NCBI GenBank assembly: GCA_936450465.1
Contig: OW388291.1
Coordinates: forward strand, 34,386,656-34,450,655
Direction: 5' to 3'
Length of the DNA: 64,000 nt
Origin: Gibbula magus
Lineage: Eukaryota; Mollusca; Gastropoda; Trochida; Trochidae
Every line of letters starts with the position of its first letter. Within the stretch, counting starts at the first letter, position 1. Both the position numbers and the translations under genes were made by a program. The notes under the pieces are model-generated. The model made no database searches and was not told the DNA's origin. It saw only the letters and a list, made by a program, of their open reading frames with translations. This document shows positions 34,805 to 46,700 of this stretch, piece after piece.

Positions 34805-35344
34805 CCCCTGTAACTCAAGTTAATATAGATTGGTGGATCGACTATCTTGTTGCAATGCCATTACGACAACGCTGATGATTTTGGTAAGAACTAGGTATGG
34901 TCACTGTATTGGAAGTTTGTAAAACTTTAATGTAAAAACAATGGCAGTGCATGTCCATGGATAGAAGTTTGACCTTGTTGTTTAAAACGATAGGTAGATG
35001 AACAAAAGTTAGAATGGCAGATCGACTATACAATAATATTGTTGTTGTTCTGATTAGAATTGATTTAGTAACGATTAATTGATTCATTAAATGTTCTAGT
35101 CTAGTAAAGCTATTATCAAAAAGATGTAAAGTTAGTAAATGCAGCATTTTTATCACTTCACATAATGCAACAAAAACAAAATGGTGGACATTGGTGAACT
35201 CTGTCGTTAACGTCTGTCTTGAGATTTTTGTTAGCATTTTAGATGGTTTCAGAAAATTACATTACAAGTGCAACACTACAACTAAAAGTGCAGACAGAAG
35301 AAGTTGTCATTATATTATGGAGTGAATGTAGATGCTACAGCAAG

Positions 35345-35462
35345 ATGAGGTGAGGTCATGTGAGGTTCAACATCTTGGCTTATATCACAGAAGATAATAT
35401 TACTGCAGGGAGAAAGCTCACAAAGCTCTTGTTGCTGTATTTGTTGATGAAACCTACTGATG
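35345..35462 (-). mobile_element. Main SINE family, 5'-truncated diverged copy
   Basis: Tail gaggtgaggtcatgtgaggt, then ttcaacatcttggcttatat, tattactgcagggagaaagc and gttgatgaaacctact. About 35% of the family is present; the head is absent. It lies only about 70 bp from the well-preserved copy at 35531. Confidence 0.65.
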
Positions 35463-35530
35463 CTGACCACTTTATATGCAGGAAAGATCATTGATTCTTG
35501 GATTCAAAATATTTTAGACATCACCTTTGA

Positions 35531-35840
35531 AGTGAGGTGATTGGAGGTTTACGTTGCTTTGAAGAGTATTTCATTTATCGGTATATCACAACTACTAGTA
35601 TTATTGCAGGGAGAAAGCCTGTAAACCAGTGTCGCTATGCATTACAGTGAAACCTGCAAGCTTCTAATCTAATGTGCCCTGAAATTCAGTGTAACCATGG
35701 GCATTGTAGCATTGCACCCAAACCTTACTGCATATAGAATTGGTCTCTACAGCAGACAAAGTTGCCAAGCCCTGACAAGATTCAAACCCCAGACCTTTTG
35801 CCCTGATGGTGAACGGGCTTACCACTGCGCTATCCTTTCC
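35531..35840 (-). mobile_element. Main SINE family reference copy with 25-bp target duplication
   Basis: Flanking direct repeats 35506-35530 and 35841-35865 begin aaaatattt(t/c)agacatca and match at 24 of 25 bases, fixing the ends of the element. On the minus strand the head starts ggaaaggatagcgcagtggt (A box), then ggtttgaatc (B box variant), body, and a tail reduced to (cacttca). Length is 310 bp. A long target duplication and tRNA-like promoter fit LINE-driven SINE retrotransposition. Confidence 0.92.
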
Positions 35841-35865
35841 AAAATATTTCAGACATCACCTTTGA

Positions 35866-38800
35866 GGAGTAAATAAAACACAAGATGGAAGAGACACCAG
35901 ATAAATGACGCTTTGAAAGGATGTTTCAGTTACCACTTTGGAAGTTTATATTACATGGTGAATGGACCCGTCTTTAATCTAGTTGATGCAACGATAGAGG
36001 AGGCTAGTTTCCCCAAATTACATCAGAGAGAGAATTGCTGCTCCCAGAGAAGATATATTACAGCCTATAAAAGAATTCCAGAAGATGTATAGTATACCCT
36101 GCAAGAGAATTGATTTCTAGGTAAGATGCCAGACTAGAATACTGCTCATATGATCAGGACGAGGCTGGGAGCAAAAAGCTCCTGGAGTGGAGATTTGTCA
36201 TCTTGGACGAATGAATGAATGGAGCCTGAATTATTTCCGAGAACCAAGATTTCTATATATCGTCTAACAGTTTCATCCAAAGGGACCCAGGCTGTTATTA
36301 TGCTATAAGCAAGATACTATAAAGCTTTGTTCGAACAATAGCTGAACTAGCAACAGAACAAAATGTTAATAGTTTTTTAAGTTTGAAAAATATTTGCAGA
36401 ATCAAAACAGATCAATTAAAGGCTTGAAATAAATCAGAGTGACAGACTTAGTATTCTCATCTTTGATGATTTGACTTAAAGGTTGAATGATCCTAATAAT
36501 AAATTTCTTGTCTTGTCTTGTTAAGACATTCTGGACACTAAAATGTTACTGGTCTTTCTAAATAATGAGACTTGACTGTTGCCTTTCATAAAAATAAATA
36601 TAAAAATAAAAATGTTGAACTCTTACAAAATTTTATCCTACGAAACGAATAGCAAATTAAACCCCCTATTCATCTTGATGAAGCTACAGAGACACACTGA
36701 CCAAAGGACAGTACAGTGTATCTTTTTACCTCCCACTCGATTCATTTCCGGAGGGATTGAGTCTGGAAAGATGATATTAAAGAGTCACATAAGGAACGGG
36801 AGCCTGACAGATTTCTAGCAGTGTAGGACAATAAATCAAGCCCAAAGAATTTATCTCAAATACCTCCCAGAGGCTGCAAGGCTTACTACTGAGTTTACTA
36901 TGGAAGCCAAGGAATGCAACATTTGGTGGCAAGACGTATTTATTACTTGTGAAGGCCTGAGACATAAAACCAAATGTCAGACTTTAGACTTGGTTCAAGC
37001 AAGGAAAGTGTTTCTTTTTTCAACCTTGTATTCTTAATTGATAGATTAATGTCCCTTTGATTGTAGTACAGGTGGTCTGAAACCTTGTGTATATTCACAA
37101 TGATGATGTTTTTGCTTTTCTTATTTCTGTAAGTTTGCTTGCTTGATCCTAATAAAAGATTAATTTTAAGGTCAATTGAAATTGTAATAAAGTAACTGCA
37201 ATTTAGGAGAGAAGTATGTTAGCCAACTTTTAAGGGTCGAGAGGAAAGTTTATAAATATCAAGTGGATTTGACACTATGGTTGAAATTATTTAATTTGTA
37301 TTGACATATATAGCCCAAATTTTATAAACTTTTGCCGTGTTTGTTTCCTAGCGAGCACCTCCTTCCTGATTTATTTCCTCCAAGCATATGTACTACACCA
37401 TCTGATAGTGAGACAATTCACTTGTGAGACCACAGTTAGTCTAGATGCTGCTGTTTGCCATGTTCAAGGTTGAGTTGCATCACGCCTGTGACACAGTTGC
37501 CTCGGAATTTCTTCAAGCATGCCTGAGAAAAAGTCTGGCTTTTCACATTTTGAACATGTCTAGAGTTTCACTGGTCCCTTGTGTAGACTTAACAACATCA
37601 TCTATGTATGATCTGTTCCCATTCTGGTATTGGTAACTCTTTTCAAAACCAACCAGACTATCCCATCTTCATTTAGTGGTCAATCATAGTGTTCCTGTTA
37701 TCAACAAGTTGGATCTAAGTTCAGCAGCTAAAGGGTTATTCTTGTGATACATTCTTACTACTTTTAATATTCATGTTTACTTTGTCAGTAAAACCATTTT
37801 TACCATCAGTGTTTGAAATGAGACCTGGTGTAAATTGGTGGCACACACCGGCCCCCTTAGGGCCCTACCTGGGGCTTGAGAGTTTCTGGTCCAGGATTGT
37901 ACCGTTTTGAGGTTATTTTTTAAATTTTCCCCATCAAAATTTACAAAATAGCACTTTCTAACTGGTTCTTTTTCAAACCTTGAGCATGCACCTTGTGTGT
38001 TGATATAGTGCTTTCTAAAAAGCCATTATTATTTCATACACCGACTTTAACCGCAGAATTCAATTTATCAATAAAACGCACTTGATCCAAAAATCAGATA
38101 TTTTTTTTATCAAGGCCACAACAAGGGTCAGCTGAATTGAGTAAATAATTGAATCTGAGCAGAAACAATAAACTAGCCAACACCGCAGATGAACACTTTG
38201 CGACCTCTACTCATGTTCAGCTAAACACAGAGCTGAAAAGTTACATTTTGGCTCACCCATTTGCCATCCTGCATCACCTATGGTACATAAATAGAATGAT
38301 TATCCAAACATTGGGAGGACTGGTGTATACTACGGCAAGGATGTGGACATTACCCGGGCCATCTGTATACATCAACCACCCTCAATGTCTTTATGCCTCA
38401 ATATCCGCCCTGGGAATGTAAAATATGTCGGCTCCACCTTTCAAAAGGGATAAACAGAGACTGGACAAGTTACAACTGTGCTGGAACCAAGTTTGGATCT
38501 GACAGTGAGACCTAGTTAGTTAGCACATGGTACCAGTTTGGGGAGCGGCACCCTAGATTGATGTGATGTTAATAGGGTGAAGGATAGACAAGACTTTTTA
38601 ACTGCTTACGAGAATCTATTTAATGTCTTGGCTTTCACGTCCTCATTGCTTATGAAAATGATTAATTGTTCTGTTATGGAATTTTTAATTAATATGAATA
38701 AAAAAATTTGGCTACTCAAAAAATTATTTTAAAGCTACTAAGACAAACTCATTTTGGGAATTCTTGTAGCAAAGTTATAATATAAGCAATGGCCTACTGA

Positions 38801-38914
38801 CTGAATGCTATGAAATGATGTTGGGTGGTAACTTTCAATAATGTTTCATTTAAATATACAAGTGCAGCTGGTAGTTATTAGATTTGGGTTTCTAATATAT
38901 ATCTATATATTTAA
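35866..38914. other. Non-genic stretch with two minor patches
   Basis: 36485-36525 ends aataataaatttcttgtctt, then gtcttgtt: an aataaa-like signal followed by a short (ttgtc)n run, possibly another LINE tail. 38110-38640 is repeat-free, mildly GC-rich and contains TAAT-rich words, but no supported exon. The rest is AT-rich with unsupported short open frames. Confidence 0.3.
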
Positions 38915-39012
38915 AATGTGTTTCACAGACAACATAGTGGCTAATATGTCAGGGAGAAAGTGAGAGGTTAAAACGACACTGTGGCTATGCATTGAAGTAA
39001 AATGTTGCAGGT
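38915..39012 (-). mobile_element. Main SINE family, highly diverged fragment
   Basis: ggctaatatgtcagggagaa, agtgagaggttaaaacgaca and ctgtggctatgcattgaagt preserve the order of family words, with many substitutions. No tail or head is left. Confidence 0.4.
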
Positions 39013-39791
39013 CCTAGTAACATTAAATGTGGGAACAATTTACAGGTCTCAAGGGCAATCAAGGGATGCCAGCTCAATGGAATTGAAGTTTTATCTCAAA
39101 GCCGGAGGTCTTCACACTGGGTGAATCTGGAAGCTATTTGTCCCCTCCAAGCCTAATGAGAAACAACAGTGTAGAAACAGCAACACTTACAATCAACCTG
39201 TTTGTATACAAGAGATGCTATCCCTTTCTAAATGGTCACTTCTAATTGGACATAGATCAATCATAGAGGAGACCACTGGCATCCATCTGTTGTCTTGATT
39301 AGGGCAAGGGGCGGCCTTCCCTTCGCAAATATTATTGGTCATAGCTTTGTACTTTTGTGAAACATGAATGATATATTTCTAAATGTTTAAAGTAGCCTAG
39401 TCTATTTCTTGATAAATAATTCAAAACGTTTTTCTTTTCATATACCTCATCAGGATAATGAGGGTTCAGGAGATATTAGTGGAAACTGCCAAGAGCCATA
39501 GTTCCAGACCACTTCATCACGATACATGGACATGAGAGGCCAAGGTTCTGAAGAACCGATATAGTGAAAGTTCTGAAGACTGTTACAAACATCTATTAGC
39601 TGCTCCAGTCTTTGGAGCCACATTAAATAAACACTTCCTGGAAACTGAACATTTCATCCTGAAGGTCTTGACATTGTACCTAATTTACTCATTACCAGAG
39701 GCAGAGGAACAAAGCTAGATTTATGCAGGCTATGGTTAAACAACAAACAGATTTGCCTGGGTCTGTCTAGGGTGTCTGTAGGGCCTCTGAA

Positions 39792-40054
39792 TGGACGTTA
39801 CGCGAGTGTCATGATGGTTCCTTACTGGACATTGCTTGAATGTCCAGAGGGCCCAGCTTGAATGGACATTGCTGGAGTGTCCATAGAGTTCCTTACTGGA
39901 CATTGCTGGAGCGTCCAGAGGGTTCCTTACTGGACATTGCTGGAGCATCCAGAAGGTCACTGACTGGACTTTGCTGGAGTGTCCAGAGGGTTCCTTACTG
40001 GACATCGCTGGAGCGTCCAGAGGTTGCGGACTGGACATTGCTGGAGTGTCCAGA
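39792..40054. repeat. 34-bp minisatellite, about 8 units, each a small hairpin
   Basis: Unit: ttccttactggacattgctg, then gagtgtccagaggg. Unit starts are spaced 34 bp (one of 37, one of 33). Each unit contains ctggaca and its reverse complement tgtccag around a 9-nt spacer, so every unit can fold into a 7-bp stem. Because 34 is not a multiple of three, frames rotate; the open frames on both strands here are a by-product of the array. Confidence 0.9.
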
Positions 40055-40059
40055 TGGCC

Positions 40060-41530
40060 TACCAAAGAACACTTTCCATCTGCTCAGAAAATACTGGCAA
40101 AGCCTTCATTAATCTTAAAAATAGCAACCTGAAGAAAATGCAGAGACAGAAGAGGAGTCAAATACTTCTGAAAATTTATCGAGGTATGAAATTGGATTGG
40201 AAGGAATAGAATTTATTGAATGTCACTTGTTTGAAATAATTTTCATTCATGAGCAGATGTTTTGACATCAATGTTAAAATTTGTCTTAAATGGGCCATCA
40301 ATATGAATTTGATTTAATAACCACAGCAAATTTCATCACATCAAAGGTACTTAACAGATATCATTTGGAATTGAAATATGGAAAATGGCTGAGAAGATCA
40401 CATGAATAAATCAACTGAATCAGGAATATCATCACTTAAGCACACATAGTTGTAATGTTATAACATAATTGTATTGATCCAAATGAAATAACTGTGCCAT
40501 TATGAAGATTATTCCACATCAAAATACACAATGTTGCTAAAATGTCAGGGATAATGGCATTTAATAAGATAAAAGCCATATGAATGAAGTATTTATATTA
40601 AAGGAAAATAATGATATAATATCAAGTTTTTGACCATGAAAGCCAATAATCCTACAAGATGTCAGGTAAACAGACATTTAAAGAGTTATAAATGAAACAT
40701 TTACTATTAAGTGGTATGATGCCACTCCGATGAATGTCAGTGACTAACTTATCAAAGTGTCAGACAAAAGATAATAAGTCTAGCGAATTCTTGTAAGAAT
40801 GAGCATTAAGCATAAACACTGTATATTAACTTACAGTTTTTCAAAACAAAATTGTAAATTGCATTCTTGAAGCTGAATCGAACTGAAAATGTACTGAACT
40901 GAAGGCTCTGTACAAGAATAACATATACCGAAGTGAAGCTCAAATGTACAGTTTCACCCCTATTTCAAACTCTCTCATAGCGCTTAGATAGTAATTAGCA
41001 AACACAAAATGAACACAAAATGAACACAAAATGACTCTTTAATAGTACTAGGATCATGGTCCTGTCTCAAGACTATGTTTAGGAGCATTGAACACAGTCT
41101 ATAAATCTTCTTTGGAAAGAGCCTAGAATTCTCCTTTAGCAAAAGCAATCCATGTTTTTTTTAAAAATGTATTTCAATGACTAGATTCTTTATTCAGTAA
41201 CAAAGAGAAAGGATCATGGTGTTGGATTAGAGGACCACTCACTTTGAAAAACTGGAGGAACCGTTTTTATAAACTTCTTGGATCTACCTATGTTCAGTAC
41301 CAAGGGTTGACTCACATAAACTGTCATGGGCAAGGCCATTCATTCATAGCCTAGCTGTAAATGAAATCTAAGGCAAATGCAGGTCATTAATTATTGAGGC
41401 GTTGGGGAAAGCATCAATCCCACACGTGCACTTAGTGCGGCCATGACAAATTGCATGTGCAACAGGACTGAAAGCTTCTACAGCCTCCTGCCAGTGCCAG
41501 ACAAGGAGAAGGAGACCTTTAATTCTTCTC
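40060..41530. other. Non-genic stretch
   Basis: AT-rich with no supported gene. A 13-bp word (aacacaaaatg) is repeated three times at about 41003-41033. Segment 41395-41530 is GC-richer. Confidence 0.3.
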
Positions 41531-41535
41531 TCTCA

Positions 41536-41549
41536 GTTGCCATGGCTAC
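41536..41549. promoter_or_regulatory. RFX X-box-like site
   Basis: GTTGCCATGGCTAC matches the RFX X-box palindrome (GTTGCCATGGCAAC) at 13 of 14 positions or nearly so, and sits in a GC-richer patch. RFX sites often control cilia genes (established knowledge). No adjacent gene can be identified, so function is inference. Confidence 0.3.
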
Positions 41550-41739
41550 CAGAGATTCTTGTGATAAGTGATTATTTTGATAAATTGTAGTTGCTGTAGT
41601 GAAATCTGATAGAGGAGTTGTATGTGTAGAATCAAATGGTGCTAATCAGTGGCAGGCAGACACACAGAGCACTGGTCAGTTCCTACATCTCCATTGAGAT
41701 CAGTAACAAGAGCTCCGACAGCTTTCTTGGAGTAACATC

Positions 41740-42165
41740 TTGTCCTTGAAATAAACATCTGTAGACTCTTGGAGACCGCATCAGTTGAAATTCGGCTTAT
41801 TCAACTTTCTAAGACTAATATATATTATTTATTTATTTGTATGAGATCTGAAGGGATATTGAGACCGCAACAGTTGAAATTGACTAAGATTAATATACAG
41901 TGATCCGAAAGGGTTGTGGAGATTGATTCAGTTGAATTGATTTAAGACCTTATGCATCTTCTTTGGCCAATACAATTGAAATGAAGATCTTGGAAACCGA
42001 ATTCAATTGAATTGGCTTAAAAAAAACTCTATTCTTGGAGACCCCATCAGTTGAAATTGGCTGAAGACCTTATTCAACATTTTTAAGACTAATTATTTAG
42101 TCATTGAAATAGTTTTTGGAGACTGATTCAGTTGAATTAGCTAAAGAGTCAAGACCCACATCAGT
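41740..42165. repeat. Degenerate tandem array, unit about 70-90 bp
   Basis: Core words cttggagaccgcatcagttg, aaattggct and aagaccttattcaac, then tttctaagactaatat recur about six times (near 41768, 41856, 41917, 41985, 42035, 42115), each with substitutions and variable spacing. No coding evidence. Confidence 0.65.
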
Positions 42166-43201
42166 TTTCTAAGACAAACATATGAAAATAAAACTAATAG
42201 GGTCTAGGAGAGGGATTTAATAAAAAAAATGGCTAAAGACCCAATCCTGATCTCTTCTACCAACATTCTCCTTGAAATAAAGATCTGCACGGTCCAAGGA
42301 CAGAGTAAACTTAGAAATTTTCAACAAACTAAGCAATTTAAGAAGAACATAATTTAAGTCCCCTAAACAGGAATCTGTACTAGGCTTTGGGAATTCTGGA
42401 TCTGATATAGAAACTTTAGTTTCATCTGTATGGGAAACACGTTCGCAAATGTCCTCCCTATGTTATATATTTCATTTATTTTTATAACTGATAACAAAGG
42501 ATCATGGGATTTCACTATCCGTCCCTATGTGGCATTGACATGAGCTGCCAAATCCTATTTTTGTAAATATTATCATTAGAAACGGAGAAGGCCTTCTTTT
42601 GACATGCTGCTTTGACATCGAATGTTCACAGTAATTTATAAAAGAAGTTGTTATCCAAAATTTAATTTCAATCTGTGAAATAAACTTCAAAAATGCTGAG
42701 AGTTGCAGTGACAAATGAACACTTAAATGATGAAAGAGTGTAGGTCGAGTATCTAAGAGCTCAATGAGGGGTGTCGGGTTTGATGGGAAGTCGACAATGA
42801 ATAATTAAAGTGGATTCTAAATCATTTCTGTGAAATATCAACCAAGCAACAATTGCCATCAACACTTTGTCTGCGCTGGAAATATAACTCATGTGAGTTT
42901 ATCATGCTTCCGTTACTCGTATTAATGTTGCACATTAAGTGTGTACTTCTGGGTAAAAATGACCCATATCGCTTCTTACTTCCTAGTTTAGAGTACAGTT
43001 ACTGGACTCAAGTTGTTGGTTTGTGCTTTTAGCATGTACATTTAGTATCAGTGACTCATATTGACAATACTTAAGTAACACGTACACACTTTTGACTCAA
43101 AAATAAGTTGTTGATCACATTAGTTTTTGACTGATCCACGGATGGGAGGTCTAGCCTTTTAAAAATATATCATTTTTAAAATTTGATGTTTTAAGCAAGG
43201 A

Positions 43202-43465
43202 GGTGAGATGAGTTGAGCTTTAACACAGCTTATATTCCAGGGAGAAAGCTGCAAGGCCATGGTGGCTATACAATGCAGTGAAACCGCCGAGCAATCAGCT
43301 TGAACTAGCGAACCATGGGTGGTACTGCTCTGAAATTCAGTGTAGCATTGAACCCAAACCTTACTGCATATAGAACAGTTCTCTCTTGCTGAGCCTGGCT
43401 GGATTCGAACCCTGGACCTCTTGATCAGAAGCTGAGTGCACTAACTACTGTGCTATCCCACTCCC
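43202..43465 (-). mobile_element. Main SINE family copy with 12-bp target duplication
   Basis: Flanks tttaagcaagga (43190-43201) and tttgagcaagga (43466-43477) match at 11 of 12 bases. The body has an internal deletion (gctttaacacagcttatatt, then ccagggagaaag). The head is good: ggattcgaaccctggacctc (perfect inverted B box) and ctaactactgtgctatccca (A box). Confidence 0.88.
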
Positions 43466-43477
43466 TTTGAGCAAGGA

Positions 43478-44250
43478 TTCTTTCATAACCAGAACAGCTA
43501 TGTGTTCACAATCCCTCCCCAGATATCAATGTGAAATCCTTGCTCAAAGTGATCCACGAATTTGTCAGATACAAATCTAAGATGCCAGTTTAACCCCCTT
43601 AGTACCAAACATACACTTTTGGACCATGATGTCCGTATGGTAGTGTAAAGGTGAAAATCGAAGTGAAAGTTTCTTATACACAAATCAATCATTTACTTTA
43701 TTATCAGAGAAATATTAAGAAACTTATAAAATATTGAGGATAAGCAAACAAATATTAAAGCCCAAGGTGATCACCCCTCCTCCCCTTTCAAAGTACCTCC
43801 ACTCCACTGTGGTCGAAAACTACAAGTTTTAATCATAAACATTATTAAATTCATGTACTTTTACTATATTGTTAAAAGATTACAAAATTTGTTATGATTT
43901 TATTTCTTTTTCAAATACATAGACATATAATACATATCTTATTCATAATACAAAGGTCAACAATATAAGCGTTTATAAATAGTGGTACAGACCAACTGCA
44001 AAATAATTTCACTATTACAAGTTCACAAGATTAAAATGGTCAACCAAATATGTTTGCGGAATAAGGACACTACATAATGTTTGTGCCTACGCAAATTTTA
44101 ATTTCATACACATCCATGCATCGGAGACATCCAGCAAATTTTAAAATCAGATTTGTGTTATTCCAGTCCAATGTCATTTTCTCCAAAATAGATACACTAA
44201 CAAGCCTGAAATATGATTGAAATATATCCAATTCTGAAAACGAATTCTGG
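43478..44250. other. Non-genic stretch
   Basis: AT-rich, no feature recognised; possibly the first intron of the putative minus-strand gene starting near 44.7-44.9 kb. Confidence 0.25.
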
Positions 44251-44289
44251 TGCTTTGTGTTCTGCTAAACACTTATATTTCAATGATCT

Positions 44290-45010
44290 AGTTTACAACG
44301 CTGAATCTGAGCTAGCCAACACGAGCGGCGACCCAGCCCCTTTCAGCTGGTAGCGAGCGCTAGCCTACTTCAATTCTTGTATGCTTCGACGCGCTGCTCG
44401 TGGATAACGAACAAAGAGCGTTATAGTTAAACTGCAGACAATAAAAGGAAGCCGAAAGTGAAAGATTTACTCTGGTCGGGTAATAACAACAGTTTCACAT
44501 TTTAAATACAACAATGTATATTGTTTCACAGATCAGATCTTCTGCCGTGATCACGTGTCAAAATGATAAATGACGATCTTTAACGTGGATAAATAAATCT
44601 ATTTAAGTCTAAATTGTATGTGTGTTTGATTAATTACAACACTACGTATTTTGACGAGGTTTCATGAGATGTCATCCGTTCTTACCATTTTGGAAGCAAA
44701 CTCATTGTCTTGGCTGACTGACAGATCGCGAGCGATTCGCGTGCAAATAATGTACATAAATGAATGCTTTGTAAAATCTACTCACGCGTGACGCTGTCGG
44801 GTAGGATTTTCTCGTATATTCCTCGATCAAGCTAAATTTTGCAATCCAGTGGAAAACTCTGACACGATCAGTCGCCGGCAACTTCTGTAGTCTTCTGTAA
44901 GCGCCGCGCCGAATGACATCACTCGGTCACGTGACTCAATTGTAAACATGCACGAGATTTTCAGACAGTTTTCGATAACGCAGACGGCTTGGGCAGACGA
45001 CAGCTAGGCA
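44290..45010 (-). promoter_or_regulatory. CpG-rich promoter-like region with first-exon candidate
   Basis: CpG density jumps here relative to flanks (for example gcgccgcgccg at 44901; gatcgcgagcgattcgcgtg at 44726). On the minus strand an ATG at 44688-44686 is followed immediately by GTAAGA, a good splice donor; read without splicing the frame stops after eight further codons. This fits a 5' exon ending at 44686 with transcription starting somewhere in 44750-44960. Downstream exons are not recognised. Confidence 0.35.
44926..44935. promoter_or_regulatory. Perfect GTCACGTGAC palindrome (CLEAR/E-box type)
   Basis: GTCACGTGAC is the consensus bound by TFEB/MITF-type bHLH-zip factors in lysosomal and autophagy gene promoters (established knowledge from vertebrates). 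It lies within the CpG-rich segment, about 240 bp upstream of the minus-strand ATG at 44686, beside a CRE-like TGACATCA at 44914-44921. Confidence 0.45.
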
Positions 45011-45638
45011 TCATGATGTATTGTGGAAGACGCTGTTGTGAAAGATTGAAAGCATCTTAACACAGTTTTTTTCTTAAATCCTTAAAGCAGGAAGATATTT
45101 GTGTTTGCATTGTTTATATTGCTTGACAAACAATATAAGACCGTTTTTCTTTGCATAATAGTTGTTATCTTGTTACGAATCTTTCTTTATAAAAGTGCAA
45201 ATTATCACATAATATCAGATTCAATGTTAATGTTAGAACTCAGTAAGTCATATTTATAAATATACAATCTATCTGTTTCGTATTAAGCCACTCATTGTAA
45301 GCTGATAATAATATAAAACGAACAAGGAAGATAATTTGCAGAACATATTCATCAAAATAGAATTTCCGGTTTCCAATCTACATTTCTCAATGTTTTTTTC
45401 CGGAAACGTTTTTCACCCAAGTACATCGAATGAAAAGATGCAATGATTTCACTTTACGTCGATAAAGGTTATGCAATAGTTAAAAGAAACACATCCCACA
45501 TTGGATAAATGTTTAGTCTACAATTTATTTGTTTCTTATTAAACCACCCATTTCAAAGAGAAGATGAAGTCAATAAGTGGACAACGTAACGTGATAGTTC
45601 TATGCAGAACTGATATTCATTTATTTTAGTTTGTGACT

Positions 45639-45967
45639 TTCAAGGCGCTGAAGCACGTTTTGTGCATGTTATATTTTCTCAAGTTTGTCATTTATTATTA
45701 AAGTTTTTACAATATATTGGTACGGTAATAGGTAAAACATCTCATTACACGATCCGATAAGCCGTATTCATAGTATTTATAGTGATGTGGAACTTTTCAG
45801 TATGAGATGTAGAGTTATGAGTTATGAGAGAAATTGAGACTTCAGACAGCAAGATGATTGATCATTCCATCACCCTCTAACCTAACAATATATTGTATAA
45901 AATTTAATAATAAATGGCCAATTTGAGAAAAGAAAATATGCACAGAACGTGCTCAGTCGCCTTTTAA
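45639..45967 (+). mobile_element. TTAA MITE family, foldback derivative of one end
   Basis: The left arm starts ttca (worn TTAA) then aggcgctgaagcacgttttg; the right arm, reverse-complemented, starts ttaa then aaggcgactgagcacgttct. Arms match over about 100 bp (gtgcat, ttctcaa, catttattatta, acaatatattg, ggtaa/gaggg blocks). In the complete copy at 60464 the two ends share only about 21 bp, and these 100-bp arms both correspond to its right end. The element therefore carries two copies of one end facing each other. Confidence 0.82.
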
Positions 45968-46403
45968 CGTACTCTTATAGATAACATTCTGTGTTTTGCA
46001 ATTGATATTTTATTTGTAACACATCATGTGACACCTCACTAGAATATTTCTGTCTCTCTGTCTATATTAAGTTTGTCGTGTCCTCGACTTGAACCAAGGC
46101 AGTGCATAATAAACTCATGAGTGATTGTTCCTTTGTGTTAATTAATCGTCACCGGAAGTTAAATTAGAGACGGAATAGAGGATGATACTTAATGTACCAG
46201 CATCACGGGATACTGGTAATTCATTTAAAAGAGGATAACTTCCCCTCTTTCTGAAATTGTCATCATTAATATGAATTATAGCAAGTTCGCATTTAATCAT
46301 TTATACACGTACATTATCTGCATATCTCTCTTATGAAGTATGACTATGTGCACAGATCGCTGTAGTGTAGTGTCTTCATATGCATTTCACTGAAATAATC
46401 AAA

Positions 46404-46700
46404 TTGTCGTTTTGACAACTTTTTACATTGTCATTCATGGTATGACAATGATCAAATTGTACAACTGTATGTTGTTAACATGACAATGAGCGTTGTAAAT
46501 TTGACAATGAAAGTTGTAAATGTGACATATCAGGCTCAATAGTAAATTTACACTGTCTTTCACTATTATACCAAAAACGTCTTTGAACGGCACACATCGA
46601 TAACATTACTTCATTACAGCTACATTTGATGACAGAATGTTCTTGTTGCAATTTGACAAGTGTTCATTGTCATTCTAACAACCTTAAAGTTGTCAAATCA
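46404..46700. repeat. tgacaa/ttgtca-rich inverted-repeat segment
   Basis: Words ttgtca and tgacaa occur about a dozen times. The left part (ttttgacaactttttacatt, gtcattc) pairs with the right part, which reverse-complemented reads atttgacaactttaaggttg, then agaatgacaatgaac. Internal hairpins such as attgtcattcatggtatgac, aat are also present. It could be a foldback element with imperfect arms of about 45 bp; no target duplication is clear. Confidence 0.45.

Noticed and set aside
34842..35237. 131-codon minus-strand open frame
   Set aside because: No recognisable motif, no splice support, ordinary AT-rich composition; length is within what chance can give in 64 kb.
39736..40209. Three overlapping open frames of 76-109 codons on both strands
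   Set aside because: They arise from the 34-bp minisatellite, which happens to lack stops; the repeat rotates frame and the product has no consistent structure.
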